A program made the translations under genes and the position numbers. Below, piece by piece: positions 33,207 through 41,813 of a stretch of DNA of 64,000 nucleotides; positions within the stretch are counted from its first letter, which is position 1; every line of letters begins with the position of its first letter. Under the pieces are notes generated by a model, which had not been told where the DNA came from, did no database searches, and worked only from the letters and a program-made list of their open reading frames with translations. Location: positions 2,542,001 through 2,606,000 of the forward strand of contig NZ_CP061038.1 in assembly GCF_014490665.1 (NCBI RefSeq). The letters are read 5' to 3'. Source of the DNA: Sphingomonas alpina (lineage in GTDB: Bacteria; Pseudomonadota; Alphaproteobacteria; Sphingomonadales; Sphingomonadaceae).

Positions 33207-35792
33207 GGGTATTACGGTCAGCATGCCGGGGTTGGTGAAGGCGAAAGCGTAGCCGGCGTCGCTTTGCAGTGAGCCGAGTGTGATCGAGGTTCCATAGGCC
33301 CCGCCAGCGACCGTTGCACGCTCGGCGAAACCGTTCGATCCGATCAACGGCACGCCGGAAAAGGCAGTTGAGCTGGTGTCGGCAAGAAAGGCCCCATCAA
33401 TTCCGGGCTGATAGCCCGTTATGCCGAACGGAATTCCAGACGAGCCGTTGAGAGTCACACCGTAGATCTTGGAGAAATCGACCGTGGAAAATGTCAGCGT
33501 CGGCTGAAACGCGAATACATAACGATTGCCCGAGATCGTATCGGGTGCACGCGTCGCTAGCGTTGCATTCCAGATCGCGGTATTATGACTGTCGAGATTG
33601 CCATAGGTGTTGAGGCCATTCGGTCGGGCGAGGTAAATCACCCAATGACCCGACGCCGTGAGCAGATTTGATCCCGCGTCGTTGATGAAGGTTGCGCCTG
33701 ACAATATCAGATTGCGTCCTGACAAGTTCGAACCCGCCTGGAAAAGCATCTCCCCGCCCGAACGTATCGCGATATCGGACTGGTCCATGGGGCCGCCGAA
33801 GAGCTTGGATCCGCCGCGCAAGACTATGTCCGACAGCGCGGACAGGCTCAGCGCTTCATTGCCGATCCCGTCGCTGTTGCTCCTGAGTTCGACCCCATAT
33901 CCCCAGATCCCACCAGAGGAGGTAGCGAGTGTGAGCGCTCCTTTTGCCAGCTGCACCCCGCTTACGCTGATGCCAGCCTTGCCAGAAACCGCATAGTCCC
34001 CGCCGGCGGTGATATTGCCGAGCACATTGACCACACCATTTGTCGCGGTCACGCCAATGCTGCCGCCTGAGCTGGCACTGGTCAGATAGACGTCTTCGCC
34101 GGCGGTCAGGGTGAGGTTGGCCCCGCCAGTCGCGTTGCCGACATACAGCGCGAGACCGCTTACGCTGGCGCTTGTGCCCGCCGAGATCGAATTGATGCTG
34201 ACGTTATAGCCGGAGCCTGGAGATAGCGCCCCGCCAGTAACCGTCACCGAGACATCACCACTTGCTGCAGTGAGTTTATCGGCTGACAGCCAATCGACAG
34301 CTGTAATTGAAAGATTGCGTCCAGCATCGATTGTCTTGGTGCTGATTTGTCCACCAGTGGTAACAGTAATATCACGACCAGCAGAAAGCGTTGGCAATAC
34401 AGTTATGTTACCATTATTGAACGAGATCAGCGCCAAGCCGTTTAGCACGAGATCGGCATTGGCACCCGCGGCCACGTTACCTAACCCGAGGAGCGCGGTG
34501 CTGGAACCGATGGTCACGCCACCGACACCCATTCCATCACCAACATAGACTTGTGTGTCGGAGGTAAGATTGAGCTTGCCGCCGGCATATACTGTATCGA
34601 AAATGATTCCCGTCGGCCCGGTGAGAGTTAAATCGCCCATGGTTGAGCGCAGCGAGCGTCCCGAAACTCCTTTGCTGCTGGTCAGCGTGATCTTCCCATT
34701 CGCGACGAGATCCTGGAGCGCAATACCGTCGGCTGTGATCGAAACCGTACCTGCTACAGTCGCCCCACCCGTGCTTATGAAGGAACCGCTGGGCATACCG
34801 ACGATATTGCCTGCGATATTCATGCTGCCAGCGTAAAACAGGGAGCTCGTTACCGAGAGATCACCACCAGTGGTGACGACGCTGTTCTGCACACTCGCCG
34901 GGCCATTGCCATAGAAATTGGCCGACTTTCCTTCGACAGAATTTATCGTACTGTCAGACGCGCCAGCGTAGAGGTCGGCTGCTCCAGCCGCTCGAATGCT
35001 ACCAAGCTGATATCTACCACTCGCAGCGAGATTGATGTCGTGCGCGCTGACGATCGAATTATTGAAGGCTCTGATATAACCGTCAGCGGCGAAAACACTG
35101 TCATCGGCGATTGTTATGCCGGGCACTGCAACATCCGCCGTCAGCACAACGCCACGATCGGTCAATGCCGCACCTGTTGCCGTAATTGATGCGTCGATCA
35201 TGTCGATCGAGGTCGCCGTCTCACCGAAGGCCCCGATAAGAACGTTCCGCCCCTTAATGGTAACTCCGCTCAGCAAAAGCCGCGCATCGGGTACACCGGT
35301 CGTGACTGTCAGCGATAGCGGGCTGCCCGGACTGTTCTGAATCGTCACATCGCGAGCGACAACGAGTGCGACGTCGCCACCGTTAGCGGTCAGAGTGGGC
35401 ACCCGGAAACCTTGCTCCGTTATGCGCCTGCCGAGGATCACCAGATCGCCCATGCGGCCACCGGTCACGCCCGCATTCGAAGTCGTCGTGATCTTCGTAC
35501 CAACGGTTCCTTCCTGGCCGAAAAGAATGCCGTAGCCGCCATTGACGGAACCGCTGACGGAAAAGCGCAGCGTTGAACTGCCGTTCAAAAAGTCATTGTC
35601 GTTTGACAGGTCAATGTCGCTCGCAAAGAAGGAGCCGGTATTGACCGATGATTGACCACCAAAATAGATGCCTTCGCGATTGATTAGATATACACCGACA
35701 TTGGGATCGGACGTTATCTTACCCAACACTTGCGAAGCATGCCCGCTGATATCACGATTAAGCACGGCAATATTATCGGTACGGCCGGTCAC
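32442..35792 (-). CDS. Two-partner secretion exoprotein, central segment
   Basis: The second reading-frame segment, about 1116 codons. It opens with the remainder of the haemagglutinin (TPS) domain: TDNIAVLNRDISGHASQVLGKI, then DPNVGVYLINREGIYFGGQSSVNTGSFFASDIDLSNDDF-like sequence. TPS domains are recognised by the POTRA domains of the partner transporter. A long beta-helix of irregular repeats follows (LTLTAGEDVYLTSASSGGSIGVTA and similar). A YVFAFQPTLTFSTVDFSKIYG region leads into YDG repeats 1-3. It ends ADILKKP where frame is lost inside repeat 4. The protein would be a large surface or secreted adhesin. Confidence 0.88.
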   Translation of the reverse strand: MTGRTDNIAVLNRDISGHASQVLGKITSDPNVGVYLINREGIYFGGQSSVNTGSFFASDIDLSNDNDFLNGSSTLRFSVSGSVNGGYGILFGQEGTVGTKITTTSNAGVTGGRMGDLVILGRRITEQGFRVPTLTANGGDVALVVARDVTIQNSPGSPLSLTVTTGVPDARLLLSGVTIKGRNVLIGAFGETATSIDMIDASITATGAALTDRGVVLTADVAVPGITIADDSVFAADGYIRAFNNSIVSAHDINLAASGRYQLGSIRAAGAADLYAGASDSTINSVEGKSANFYGNGPASVQNSVVTTGGDLSVTSSLFYAGSMNIAGNIVGMPSGSFISTGGATVAGTVSITADGIALQDLVANGKITLTSSKGVSGRSLRSTMGDLTLTGPTGIIFDTVYAGGKLNLTSDTQVYVGDGMGVGGVTIGSSTALLGLGNVAAGANADLVLNGLALISFNNGNITVLPTLSAGRDITVTTGGQISTKTIDAGRNLSITAVDWLSADKLTAASGDVSVTVTGGALSPGSGYNVSINSISAGTSASVSGLALYVGNATGGANLTLTAGEDVYLTSASSGGSIGVTATNGVVNVLGNITAGGDYAVSGKAGISVSGVQLAKGALTLATSSGGIWGYGVELRSNSDGIGNEALSLSALSDIVLRGGSKLFGGPMDQSDIAIRSGGEMLFQAGSNLSGRNLILSGATFINDAGSNLLTASGHWVIYLARPNGLNTYGNLDSHNTAIWNATLATRAPDTISGNRYVFAFQPTLTFSTVDFSKIYGVTLNGSSGIPFGITGYQPGIDGAFLADTSSTAFSGVPLIGSNGFAERATVAGGAYGTSITLGSLQSDAGYAFAFTNPGMLTVIPKAITGTVTANSKIYDGAATGSGTVALNGVLSGDGVGTTGTVFTFANKNAGIGKTVTVSGTQLTGDDSGNYALTFPTTVLADILQKALTGTITANNKVYDGTVTGTGAIVLNGVVSGDDVGTTGTMFSFANKNAATGKTVNVSGTTLSGPDAANYTLTLPASALADIFKKAIAGSISVNGKTYDGTTSATGVVTLNGVVAGDAVGTSGTAMAFADKNAGTGKTVNVSGTTLTGGDAGNYTLTIPTSAFADILKKP

Positions 35793-36106
35793 GCCGCTGG
35801 TCTCGCGCGAATCCTTGAAATTAACGCTATTGCCGGTCGCGACGTCAAACCCGCTCCCCCCCAGGTCAGGATCGTCCGGTTATCCTTCAAATCGACCTTC
35901 AGCGTCTGCGCGCCGACAGCCCCGCTGGTCGTAAACACGGGATTGGTCGACCCCGGCGCGCCGCCGCTGATGCCTGCGGTCACCGAGGTGACATTGCCCG
36001 TATCAGGCAGATTCTGCGCTGCCGCAGGGGCCGCGAGCAGCAACAGGCCACCGGCCAGCACGGTGGTGGCGGAAAGATTGTTACGGAGATTGATACATTT
36101 GATCAT
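35789..36106 (-). CDS. Two-partner secretion exoprotein, N-terminal segment with signal peptide
   Basis: The first reading-frame segment. MIKCINLRNNLSATTVLAGGLLLLAAPAAAQ is a signal peptide with AAAQ cleavage. The mature chain NLPDTGNVTSV.. to VDLKDNRTILTWGGAG is the beginning of the haemagglutinin domain. The frame is lost in a run of seven G (plus-strand C at 35856-35862). One more G would give TWGGSGFDVATGNSVNFKDS and join the central segment. The gene starts 17 bp after the transporter stop, so both are in one operon. Confidence 0.82.
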   Translation of the reverse strand: MIKCINLRNNLSATTVLAGGLLLLAAPAAAQNLPDTGNVTSVTAGISGGAPGSTNPVFTTSGAVGAQTLKVDLKDNRTILTWGGAGLTSRPAIALISRIRARPAA

Positions 36107-36123
36107 GGCGATTTCCTCTCGGC

Positions 36124-37869
36124 TCAACGGCGCGGGGAGAATTGGAAATTGAGCGACAGCAGGACGCGGTCGGATGCGCGGCGCGTGCCCGGGAATCGGA
36201 GTTCCGGGTCGAGCGGATGTGCGTACATCGCCTCAAGCGACAATTTGCCCGCCAGCGAGGCGCGAATGCCGCCACCGAACGAACGCAGGCTGCGTCCATC
36301 CTCCAGCGTGAACGGGTCTTCGTTCCAGATGCGCACCACGTCATAGAAGCCGAAGACCTGCGCGCCGATCCGCGACTTGATCGGCAACAGAACGCGCGGT
36401 TCGATCCGCGCACCAACCGCCTTATCGCCGGAGGTCGCACCCGGATCATAACCCCGGCCGAGCGTCAGGTTGCCGACCGAGAACTCCTCAAAGCTAAGCA
36501 GCGGGTCGCTCGCCCATTGACCCTGCACCACCCCACCAATGCTCACCAATCGACCAAGACCGACAAAACCGTTCAGTCCGGCACGAACCACCGTCGCGCT
36601 TGCGTCGCCGTCGAAGCGGCTTGGCCCATAGCCGGCCGGCGTCAGTCGACCGGTTTCAGTGGCGCCAAAAATGTCGAATCCCTTGCGAACTTCGAGCGAT
36701 CCGCCCAGTGCCCAGCGGTCGGGCCCGGCGAATTGCGGCGCGCGCAGACTACCCGAGAGGCGCAGATAGGCGATGCGCAATTTATCCTCGGTAATCGGGA
36801 TACCGCCGATGCTGGTCTTGAGCTGAATCTGCTGCTGAATGATTTCGAAGCCGCCGCCGAGATCCGCCGTGGCGCGCACGCTACGCGCCAGCGGAGTCGA
36901 CACATCGAAACCGCCGATCAAGGAGCGCGAACTCAGCTTGAGTGCGCCGATCGACGGACGCGACCAAGCGTAGCTGAATCGCCCACCAAATGTCGTGCCG
37001 CGATCAGTGCCGAAATATTGGCCGAGTTGAACCACCTGCTGCTCATCGACATCGGCGGTCGAGGACACGCCGATAAAGGTACGATCAGCATGGCCGGTGA
37101 GCCCATAATATTCGAGCCGCAATGTACCGCTTTCGCGGCCCAGCGTGCGCGATCCCATATTCTGCACATTGGCGAGGATCGCGAACGGCGTGTAGCGCAC
37201 GGCAAGGTCACCCGTCACCTCGCCCGGGCCGGTGCCGGCGGCGCGGAGGTTCATCGCCACCTGCAATCCCGGTAGGTCATTCGCGCCGATCAGGATGCGC
37301 TCGATTTCGCGTGTGTTGAGCGCCGGCAGCGCCTTGAGTCGGGCAATCCGCGCCTCAAGCGCGCGGCGATACGGCCCGGGAGCGCCTTCGATCCGAACAT
37401 CGGTCAGGCGGGCGAGGATAACGGTCAGGATCGCCTCACCGGTGGTGATCTCCTGCGGCGGAATCGTCACACCAGCGACATAGCCGCTGGCGCGTAGGAT
37501 GTTGGCGGCGCTGTCGCGGAGATCGCATAGCTGGGAGAGTTTGCGCACGTCAGGCGCGGGCGCAAGGCCGTTCAGTGCATCGAGCGCCCCCGACGGCAAA
37601 GACGTGCCGTCGGGCTGGGCATAGCGAAGCCGATCGATGCGGACTTCGATCGATGAGTCAGCAAACGGGCATGTCGCGGCCTTGGGGCTGTCGTCGCGCA
37701 CCGTTGCGCGTGCCTCGGGCTTGATACCGGTCGTGCGCGGAATCTCCACCTGCTCACGACTTGGCAACGCTCCTGGCACAGCTTGAGCAAATGCTGAACT
37801 TGTCCCAAGGCTCGCGCACACGAACCCCATTGAACCGGCCAATATGGCGCGGCGCCCCCGTAATGACAT
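36124..37869 (-). CDS. TpsB-type outer membrane transporter (ShlB/FhaC/HecB family)
   Basis: A 581-residue Omp85-superfamily transporter that secretes its partner exoprotein through the outer membrane. It has a signal peptide (SSAFAQAVP), a proline-rich linker and POTRA domains in about 75-225 (IEVRIDRLRYAQPDGTSLPSG and AILTVILARLTDVRIEGA). A 16-strand barrel region follows, with RGYDPGATSGDKAVGARIEPRVLLP near the conserved loop-6 region. The C-terminus LLSLNFQFSPRR is a short beta-signal extension. It is directly upstream of its probable substrate. Confidence 0.93.
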   Translation of the reverse strand: MSLRGRRAILAGSMGFVCASLGTSSAFAQAVPGALPSREQVEIPRTTGIKPEARATVRDDSPKAATCPFADSSIEVRIDRLRYAQPDGTSLPSGALDALNGLAPAPDVRKLSQLCDLRDSAANILRASGYVAGVTIPPQEITTGEAILTVILARLTDVRIEGAPGPYRRALEARIARLKALPALNTREIERILIGANDLPGLQVAMNLRAAGTGPGEVTGDLAVRYTPFAILANVQNMGSRTLGRESGTLRLEYYGLTGHADRTFIGVSSTADVDEQQVVQLGQYFGTDRGTTFGGRFSYAWSRPSIGALKLSSRSLIGGFDVSTPLARSVRATADLGGGFEIIQQQIQLKTSIGGIPITEDKLRIAYLRLSGSLRAPQFAGPDRWALGGSLEVRKGFDIFGATETGRLTPAGYGPSRFDGDASATVVRAGLNGFVGLGRLVSIGGVVQGQWASDPLLSFEEFSVGNLTLGRGYDPGATSGDKAVGARIEPRVLLPIKSRIGAQVFGFYDVVRIWNEDPFTLEDGRSLRSFGGGIRASLAGKLSLEAMYAHPLDPELRFPGTRRASDRVLLSLNFQFSPRR

Positions 37870-37965
37870 TTTTCCCCCGCGAGATTTCGCGAGTTACTGA
37901 TCAGACTCGCCGGGTAAAGCAATAGGTCATCGAACCGTCATATTGAATCGGCGGCCATTCGCCGC

Positions 37966-38649
37966 CTAGAACTGCTCGCCTTCGGGATCGAAGGCCTGGT
38001 TGCGCAACCAGCGGCCGCCCAGCCGTGCACCGGAGCACGGGCCGCGCGAGGTCAGCACCACGGCATCGACGGTGAACGCGGCCTCGAGCCGGCAAGCTTC
38101 ATTCCCCTCCCCCATCAGCGGAAAGACGATCGTGGTCTGGCCGGCCGCCACCGGCACCGGTTTGCCCTCTTCGGTAAAGACCTGCACCGCATTGGGGTCG
38201 GCCTGCGCGAGGCCCAGTTCCAGCCCGCCCGGACGCGACGTGATCCTGAGCATGTCCTTGCCGCGATAATACATGCCGCTCAGCCGGAAGCCGGGGCTTT
38301 TGAGGATCGCGATCCGGTCGATGTAGAGACCGCGCAAACAGGACAGGCGTTGCGCATCATCCTCACAATAAACCCCGCCCATACCGGTCCCGGCCGGCAG
38401 CAGGGTGCGCTCCCCCATCCAGCCGCGCTGCGTGAGCTTCACATAGGCGGCAATCCGGCCGTCCCAGAGCTTGAGCGCCTCGCGGTACGCGGCCGCCAGG
38501 CTGTCATCGAGGTGCGAAAGTTGCGGGTCGGAACAGATCAGCTTCTCCACCCGGGTCGAGGCCTTGGCGCAATCGAAGCTGGCCGCGCCAGCCGACGTGG
38601 TGCCCGCGAGCAGCACAAGACCCAAGAACATGGCGACATAGCGAAGCAT
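37966..38649 (-). CDS. LprI-type (DUF1311) secreted protein
   Basis: A 227-residue exported protein. Signal peptide AGTTSAGAA precedes SFDCAKASTRVEKLICSDPQLSHLDDSLAAAYREAL, the lysozyme-inhibitor LprI N-terminal domain with its paired cysteines. A longer C-terminal beta-rich domain (RITSRPGGLELGLAQ..., ACRLEAAFTVDAVVLTSRGPC) has no assignment. LprI of Mycobacterium inhibits lysozyme; whether this one does is inference. A second, shorter DUF1311-like protein is encoded at 55761. Confidence 0.85.
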   Translation of the reverse strand: MLRYVAMFLGLVLLAGTTSAGAASFDCAKASTRVEKLICSDPQLSHLDDSLAAAYREALKLWDGRIAAYVKLTQRGWMGERTLLPAGTGMGGVYCEDDAQRLSCLRGLYIDRIAILKSPGFRLSGMYYRGKDMLRITSRPGGLELGLAQADPNAVQVFTEEGKPVPVAAGQTTIVFPLMGEGNEACRLEAAFTVDAVVLTSRGPCSGARLGGRWLRNQAFDPEGEQF

Positions 38650-38747
38650 GGCTGACCCCCGTCACTTGAGTGCCCTGTTTATCGCGAAACGCCGATGCTC
38701 GCAATTGAACGGGCCGCTGGGGTCGAGACCTTAGACGAACCTCCCTC

Positions 38748-38830
38748 CGTCATTCCCGCGAAAGCGGGAATCCCGCTTCTTCTTCCGAGTGCGGGGCAAG
38801 GCAGCGGGATCCCCGCTTTCGCGGGACGAC
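38748..38830. repeat. Dispersed inverted repeat (CCCGCGAAAGCGGG type)
   Basis: The arms TCCCGCGAAAGCGGGAATCC and GGATCCCCGCTTTCGCGGGA flank a roughly 30-nt centre. Each arm itself contains the short palindrome CCCGCgaaaGCGGG. This type, CGTCATTCCCGCGAAAGCGGG, is distributed between genes in many proteobacteria and is unrelated to the FVLSLS type in this window. Confidence 0.85.
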
Positions 38831-38865
38831 GGTCGTTCAACCAATTGAACCAATGGTATCCCAGC

Positions 38866-39573
38866 CTAGGCGAGTTCGCTCAGCACTGCGCCGACCGCGG
38901 TGTCGAAATGCGCTTCCATCGCGGCGGCAGCGGCCTCCGGATCGCGGTCGGCGATCGCGACGGCGATGGCGCGGTGGCGCTCGATCATCAGGTCGCGATG
39001 CTCGATCGAGACGCGGGTTCGCCAAGCGGCGGGCACGGCGACCTGCATCAACGGGGCGAAGGACTGGACGATCTGCACGAACAACGCGTTGCGCCCGGCG
39101 CGAGCGATGCGGTCATGGAACTCGATATCGTAGCGCGTGATGTCCGCCATATCGACGGTGTCACCGGCCATCGCCTCGGCCAGTTCAGTGATGCGCGCGG
39201 CATCACCAGCGCTGCGGTTGGCGGCAGCGAGCGCGGCGGTGCGTACCTCAAGAGTGCGGCGTACATCCCAGATTTCCGGTACCGTCACCTGGTCGGTGCT
39301 GATCGCATGGCTGAGCGAGGTCGCCATGACCGACCCGTCCATCGCGCCGACCCGTGCGCGGCGGCCATTCCCGACATCGAGCAGCCTGAGTGCGGCGAGC
39401 GCCCCGAACGCCTCGCGCATCACCGCACGACTGACCCCGAGCTGCTCGGCGAAATGCCCTTCGCCCGGCAAGGTATCGCCGACGCGCAGCTTCTGCCCGA
39501 CGATATGGGCATTGACCGCATCCATTGCGCGGCGGACCAGCGATCCGCCGCCATCGATCATCGTGTCGGACAT
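38866..39573 (-). CDS. GntR/FadR-family transcriptional regulator
   Basis: A 235-residue regulator. The N-terminal winged helix is LVRRAMDAVNAHIVGQKLRVGDTLPGEGHFAEQLGVSRAVMREAFGALAAL. The FCD effector domain follows: EIWDVRRTLEVRTAALAAANRS, ADITRYDIEFHDRIARAGRN and the final metal-ligand helix region RHRAIAVAIADRDPEAAAAAMEAHFD. Start ATG 39573 fits the family; the frame extends to 39837 inside the AraC gene. It follows the AraC gene by 16 bp on the same strand and may control sugar-acid or carboxylate catabolism. Confidence 0.92.
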   Translation of the reverse strand: MSDTMIDGGGSLVRRAMDAVNAHIVGQKLRVGDTLPGEGHFAEQLGVSRAVMREAFGALAALRLLDVGNGRRARVGAMDGSVMATSLSHAISTDQVTVPEIWDVRRTLEVRTAALAAANRSAGDAARITELAEAMAGDTVDMADITRYDIEFHDRIARAGRNALFVQIVQSFAPLMQVAVPAAWRTRVSIEHRDLMIERHRAIAVAIADRDPEAAAAAMEAHFDTAVGAVLSELA

Positions 39574-39589
39574 CGTGCCGCGAGCCGCT

Positions 39590-40387
39590 TCAGGCAGCGA
39601 GCGTGCGACCGCGATATTCGCTGGGCGACACACCGAAGCGGCGGCCGAAGGCGCGCGCGAAGCTGGCATTGTTGAGATAGCCGCTTTCATAGCCGATCTT
39701 CGATACCGGCAGGTCGGTCGACAGCAGTCGGCGGCTCGCCTCCGCGAGGCGCCGTTCGGCCAGAGCTTCGGCCACGGTACAATGATAGAGTTCACGGAAA
39801 CCGCGGGTGAGCTTGGCGCGATTGATGCCGCAGGCACGCGCGAGCCCGTCGAGCGTCAGCTTCTCCGACCAGCGTTCGTCGATGATGCGCCGGGCATCGA
39901 CCAGCCGGCGGCTGTCGGCGAGCGACAGGACGCCGTCGGCGGCGACCGGGATCAGCTCGCCTGAAGCAAGCAGACGGCCGGTCTCGCACAGCAATTCGAT
40001 GCTCTTGCCGGTGCGATAGGCTTCACAGAATGTCCCTGCCGGATAATCGCGCAGCGCAAGGCCAATGGCGCGCTGCTCCGAGGTCAGATGATAGCGTCGG
40101 CCGTGCTCGGCCGCCGAGTCCCAGCCGAACAGCCGGCCCATGACTTCATGCGTGACGACGAACGAGATGCTCGCCGGTCCCTCCACCGCCTCACCGAGCG
40201 GCTCGACCGCAGCATCATGGGCGATGCGCAAGGTTGCCGGGGTACCGACGCCGCCGAAGTTGTAGACGAGCAGCGCGGACTCGGCGGGAAGCACCACACC
40301 GTCCATGTCGCCAATGCCGATCAGGGTGGTCATTTCGGGCGCCACGATCACTGCCTGGATCGGTGTCTGCTTCGGCAAGGCTTCCAT
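39590..40387 (-). CDS. AraC-family transcriptional regulator
   Basis: A 265-residue regulator. The C-terminal double helix-turn-helix is clear: RIIDERWSEKLTLDGLARACGINRAKLTRGFRELYHCTVAEAL and then RLAEASRRLLSTDLPVSKIGYESGYLNNASFARAFGRRFGVSPSEYR. The N-terminal 140 residues do not match a standard cupin. It sits between the esterase gene (120 bp upstream) and the GntR gene on one strand and may regulate the esterase. Confidence 0.9.
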   Translation of the reverse strand: MEALPKQTPIQAVIVAPEMTTLIGIGDMDGVVLPAESALLVYNFGGVGTPATLRIAHDAAVEPLGEAVEGPASISFVVTHEVMGRLFGWDSAAEHGRRYHLTSEQRAIGLALRDYPAGTFCEAYRTGKSIELLCETGRLLASGELIPVAADGVLSLADSRRLVDARRIIDERWSEKLTLDGLARACGINRAKLTRGFRELYHCTVAEALAERRLAEASRRLLSTDLPVSKIGYESGYLNNASFARAFGRRFGVSPSEYRGRTLAA

Positions 40388-40507
40388 GGCGCTCTCCCTT
40401 CGACTCTGCTGGCCGTCAATGGGCCATAATCGTTCGGGGCATGATTGCAATCCTATCCGATAGGTCGGTCCGGAACGGCCGGAAGTCGCGTCGGACGCAC
40501 TGCGCCA

Positions 40508-41455
40508 TCAATTCGTCGATTTGAGAAAGTGCGCGAGCGCGGCGCGGCTGTCGCGTCGAGCCGCCCCGCCGATACGCGTGCCCGGCAGTATGTCGAAGCC
40601 GTGGAAGCCGCCGGGATAGACATGCAGTTCGGTCGCAACCCCGGCGCGCATAAGTCGACGGGCATAGTCGATGTCCTCTTCAAGAAAGAGGTCGAGCCCG
40701 CCAGTGCTGATGAAGGTTGGCGGCAGGCCCGTAAGATCCTCCGCGCGAGCAGCGGCGGCGTAGGGCGATACACCCTCCCCGCCCGGTTCCTCGCCGAGCA
40801 GCGACGCCCAGCCGAAGCGGTTGTTGTGGGCATGCCAGATGAACTCGCCGGCGACGGGGTGCGGGTCGGACGACACGCAGGTACGGTCATCGAGCATGGG
40901 ATAGATCAGATGCTGGAATGCCAGCCGGTATTCGCCGCGGTCGCGCGCAAGCAGCGCCAGCGCCGCCGCCAGCCCGCCGCCCGCGCTTTCACCCATCACG
41001 CCGATCCGGCCAGTGTCGATGCCGAGACGCGCGGCGTTGGCAAAGGTCCAGGCGAGGCCGGCATAGCAATCCTCGATCGCGCCCGGAAACACCGTCTCGG
41101 GCGCGAGGCGATAATCGACCGAGACGATGATGCAGCCAAGGTCAGCGACCATCAGGCGGTGGACCGGCTCCATCGACTTGGCCGCGCCGCCAATATAGCC
41201 GCCACCATGGATATGATAGATGCACGGCAGCGGCGCAGCGGCACCGATCGGCGCATAGACATGCAGCTCGATTTCGGGGGCGCCGGCCGGACCGGGCACG
41301 TTCAACCGTTCGAGCGTCGAACCGCTGGTGTCGATCTCCGGCAACGGTAATTGGCGCGCGCGCATGTCGGCGAGATTGTCCGCAGTAACGGTCAGGGTCG
41401 GCCAGACGTCGAGCAGCGGGCGGAGTTCCGGATCGACGAGGTGCAGTGTTTCCAT
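40508..41455 (-). CDS. Alpha/beta hydrolase, HSL-type esterase
   Basis: A 315-residue carboxylesterase of the hormone-sensitive-lipase group. YHIHGGGYIGGAAKSMEPVHR has the HGGG oxyanion motif, and IGVMGESAGGGLAAALALLARD has the nucleophile serine in GESAG. TFISTGGLDLFLEEDIDYARRL has the acid residue, and VYPGGFHGFDILPG the histidine. No signal peptide is present, so it is cytosolic. Its natural ester is unknown. It heads a cluster with AraC and GntR regulators. Confidence 0.93.
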   Translation of the reverse strand: METLHLVDPELRPLLDVWPTLTVTADNLADMRARQLPLPEIDTSGSTLERLNVPGPAGAPEIELHVYAPIGAAAPLPCIYHIHGGGYIGGAAKSMEPVHRLMVADLGCIIVSVDYRLAPETVFPGAIEDCYAGLAWTFANAARLGIDTGRIGVMGESAGGGLAAALALLARDRGEYRLAFQHLIYPMLDDRTCVSSDPHPVAGEFIWHAHNNRFGWASLLGEEPGGEGVSPYAAAARAEDLTGLPPTFISTGGLDLFLEEDIDYARRLMRAGVATELHVYPGGFHGFDILPGTRIGGAARRDSRAALAHFLKSTN

Positions 41456-41499
41456 ATCAGGCTCTCCATTGGCCGTTCATGCGCGGCGGTGCCGGCGCC

Positions 41500-41710
41500 G
41501 TGCTCCCTGTTCATCGACGATAACAGGGAGAATAACAGGGAGCGGTATATTTTTTGTCCCGATCGACCGGTTTTACTGGAAATAATATCGCTGTTTTTCA
41601 ACGAAATATCCGTCATTCTCCCTGTTATCCCGGAACAGGGAGAATGATGCCCGGGAACAGGGAGAGGCCGCGGCGCGAACAGGGAGCACCTGATTCTAAA
41701 CAGGGAGAAC
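41500..41710 (-). repeat. AACAG-hairpin element, locus 2 (AACAGGGA spelling)
   Basis: The gene-free stretch 41456-41813 holds this element. A 13-bp perfect stem (CATTCTCCCTGTT and AACAGGGAGAATG, 41614-41646) has a 7-nt loop. On the minus strand 13 bp beyond it comes TTGAAAAACAG (41591-41601). Forward AACAGGGA copies start at 41522, 41534, 41634, 41656, 41678 and 41699; reverse copies at 41504 and 41619. Four of the forward copies are spaced 22, 22 and 21 bp. Its orientation is opposite to loci 1 and 3. Confidence 0.85.
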
Positions 41711-41813
41711 CGATTCAACCCGGTCGCAAAATCGGCTTTGAGGGAGTGATCGTTCATCATTGACGGAGCACTGCCATGACCAGCTTTTATATTGAATCGC
41801 CTATCATCGATTC

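Noticed and set aside
36142..37275. Long plus-strand reading frame opposite the TpsB gene
   Set aside because: It is the antisense shadow of a well-supported transporter gene. The residue composition is Arg/Ala/Glu-rich without any domain. The same holds for long frames at 24672-26699, 61205-63658 and 2157-3467.
41634..41706. Regularly spaced short repeats resembling a CRISPR array
   Set aside because: The repeated word is only 8-9 nt, copies occur on both strands, spacers are about 13 nt, and no cas gene is present.
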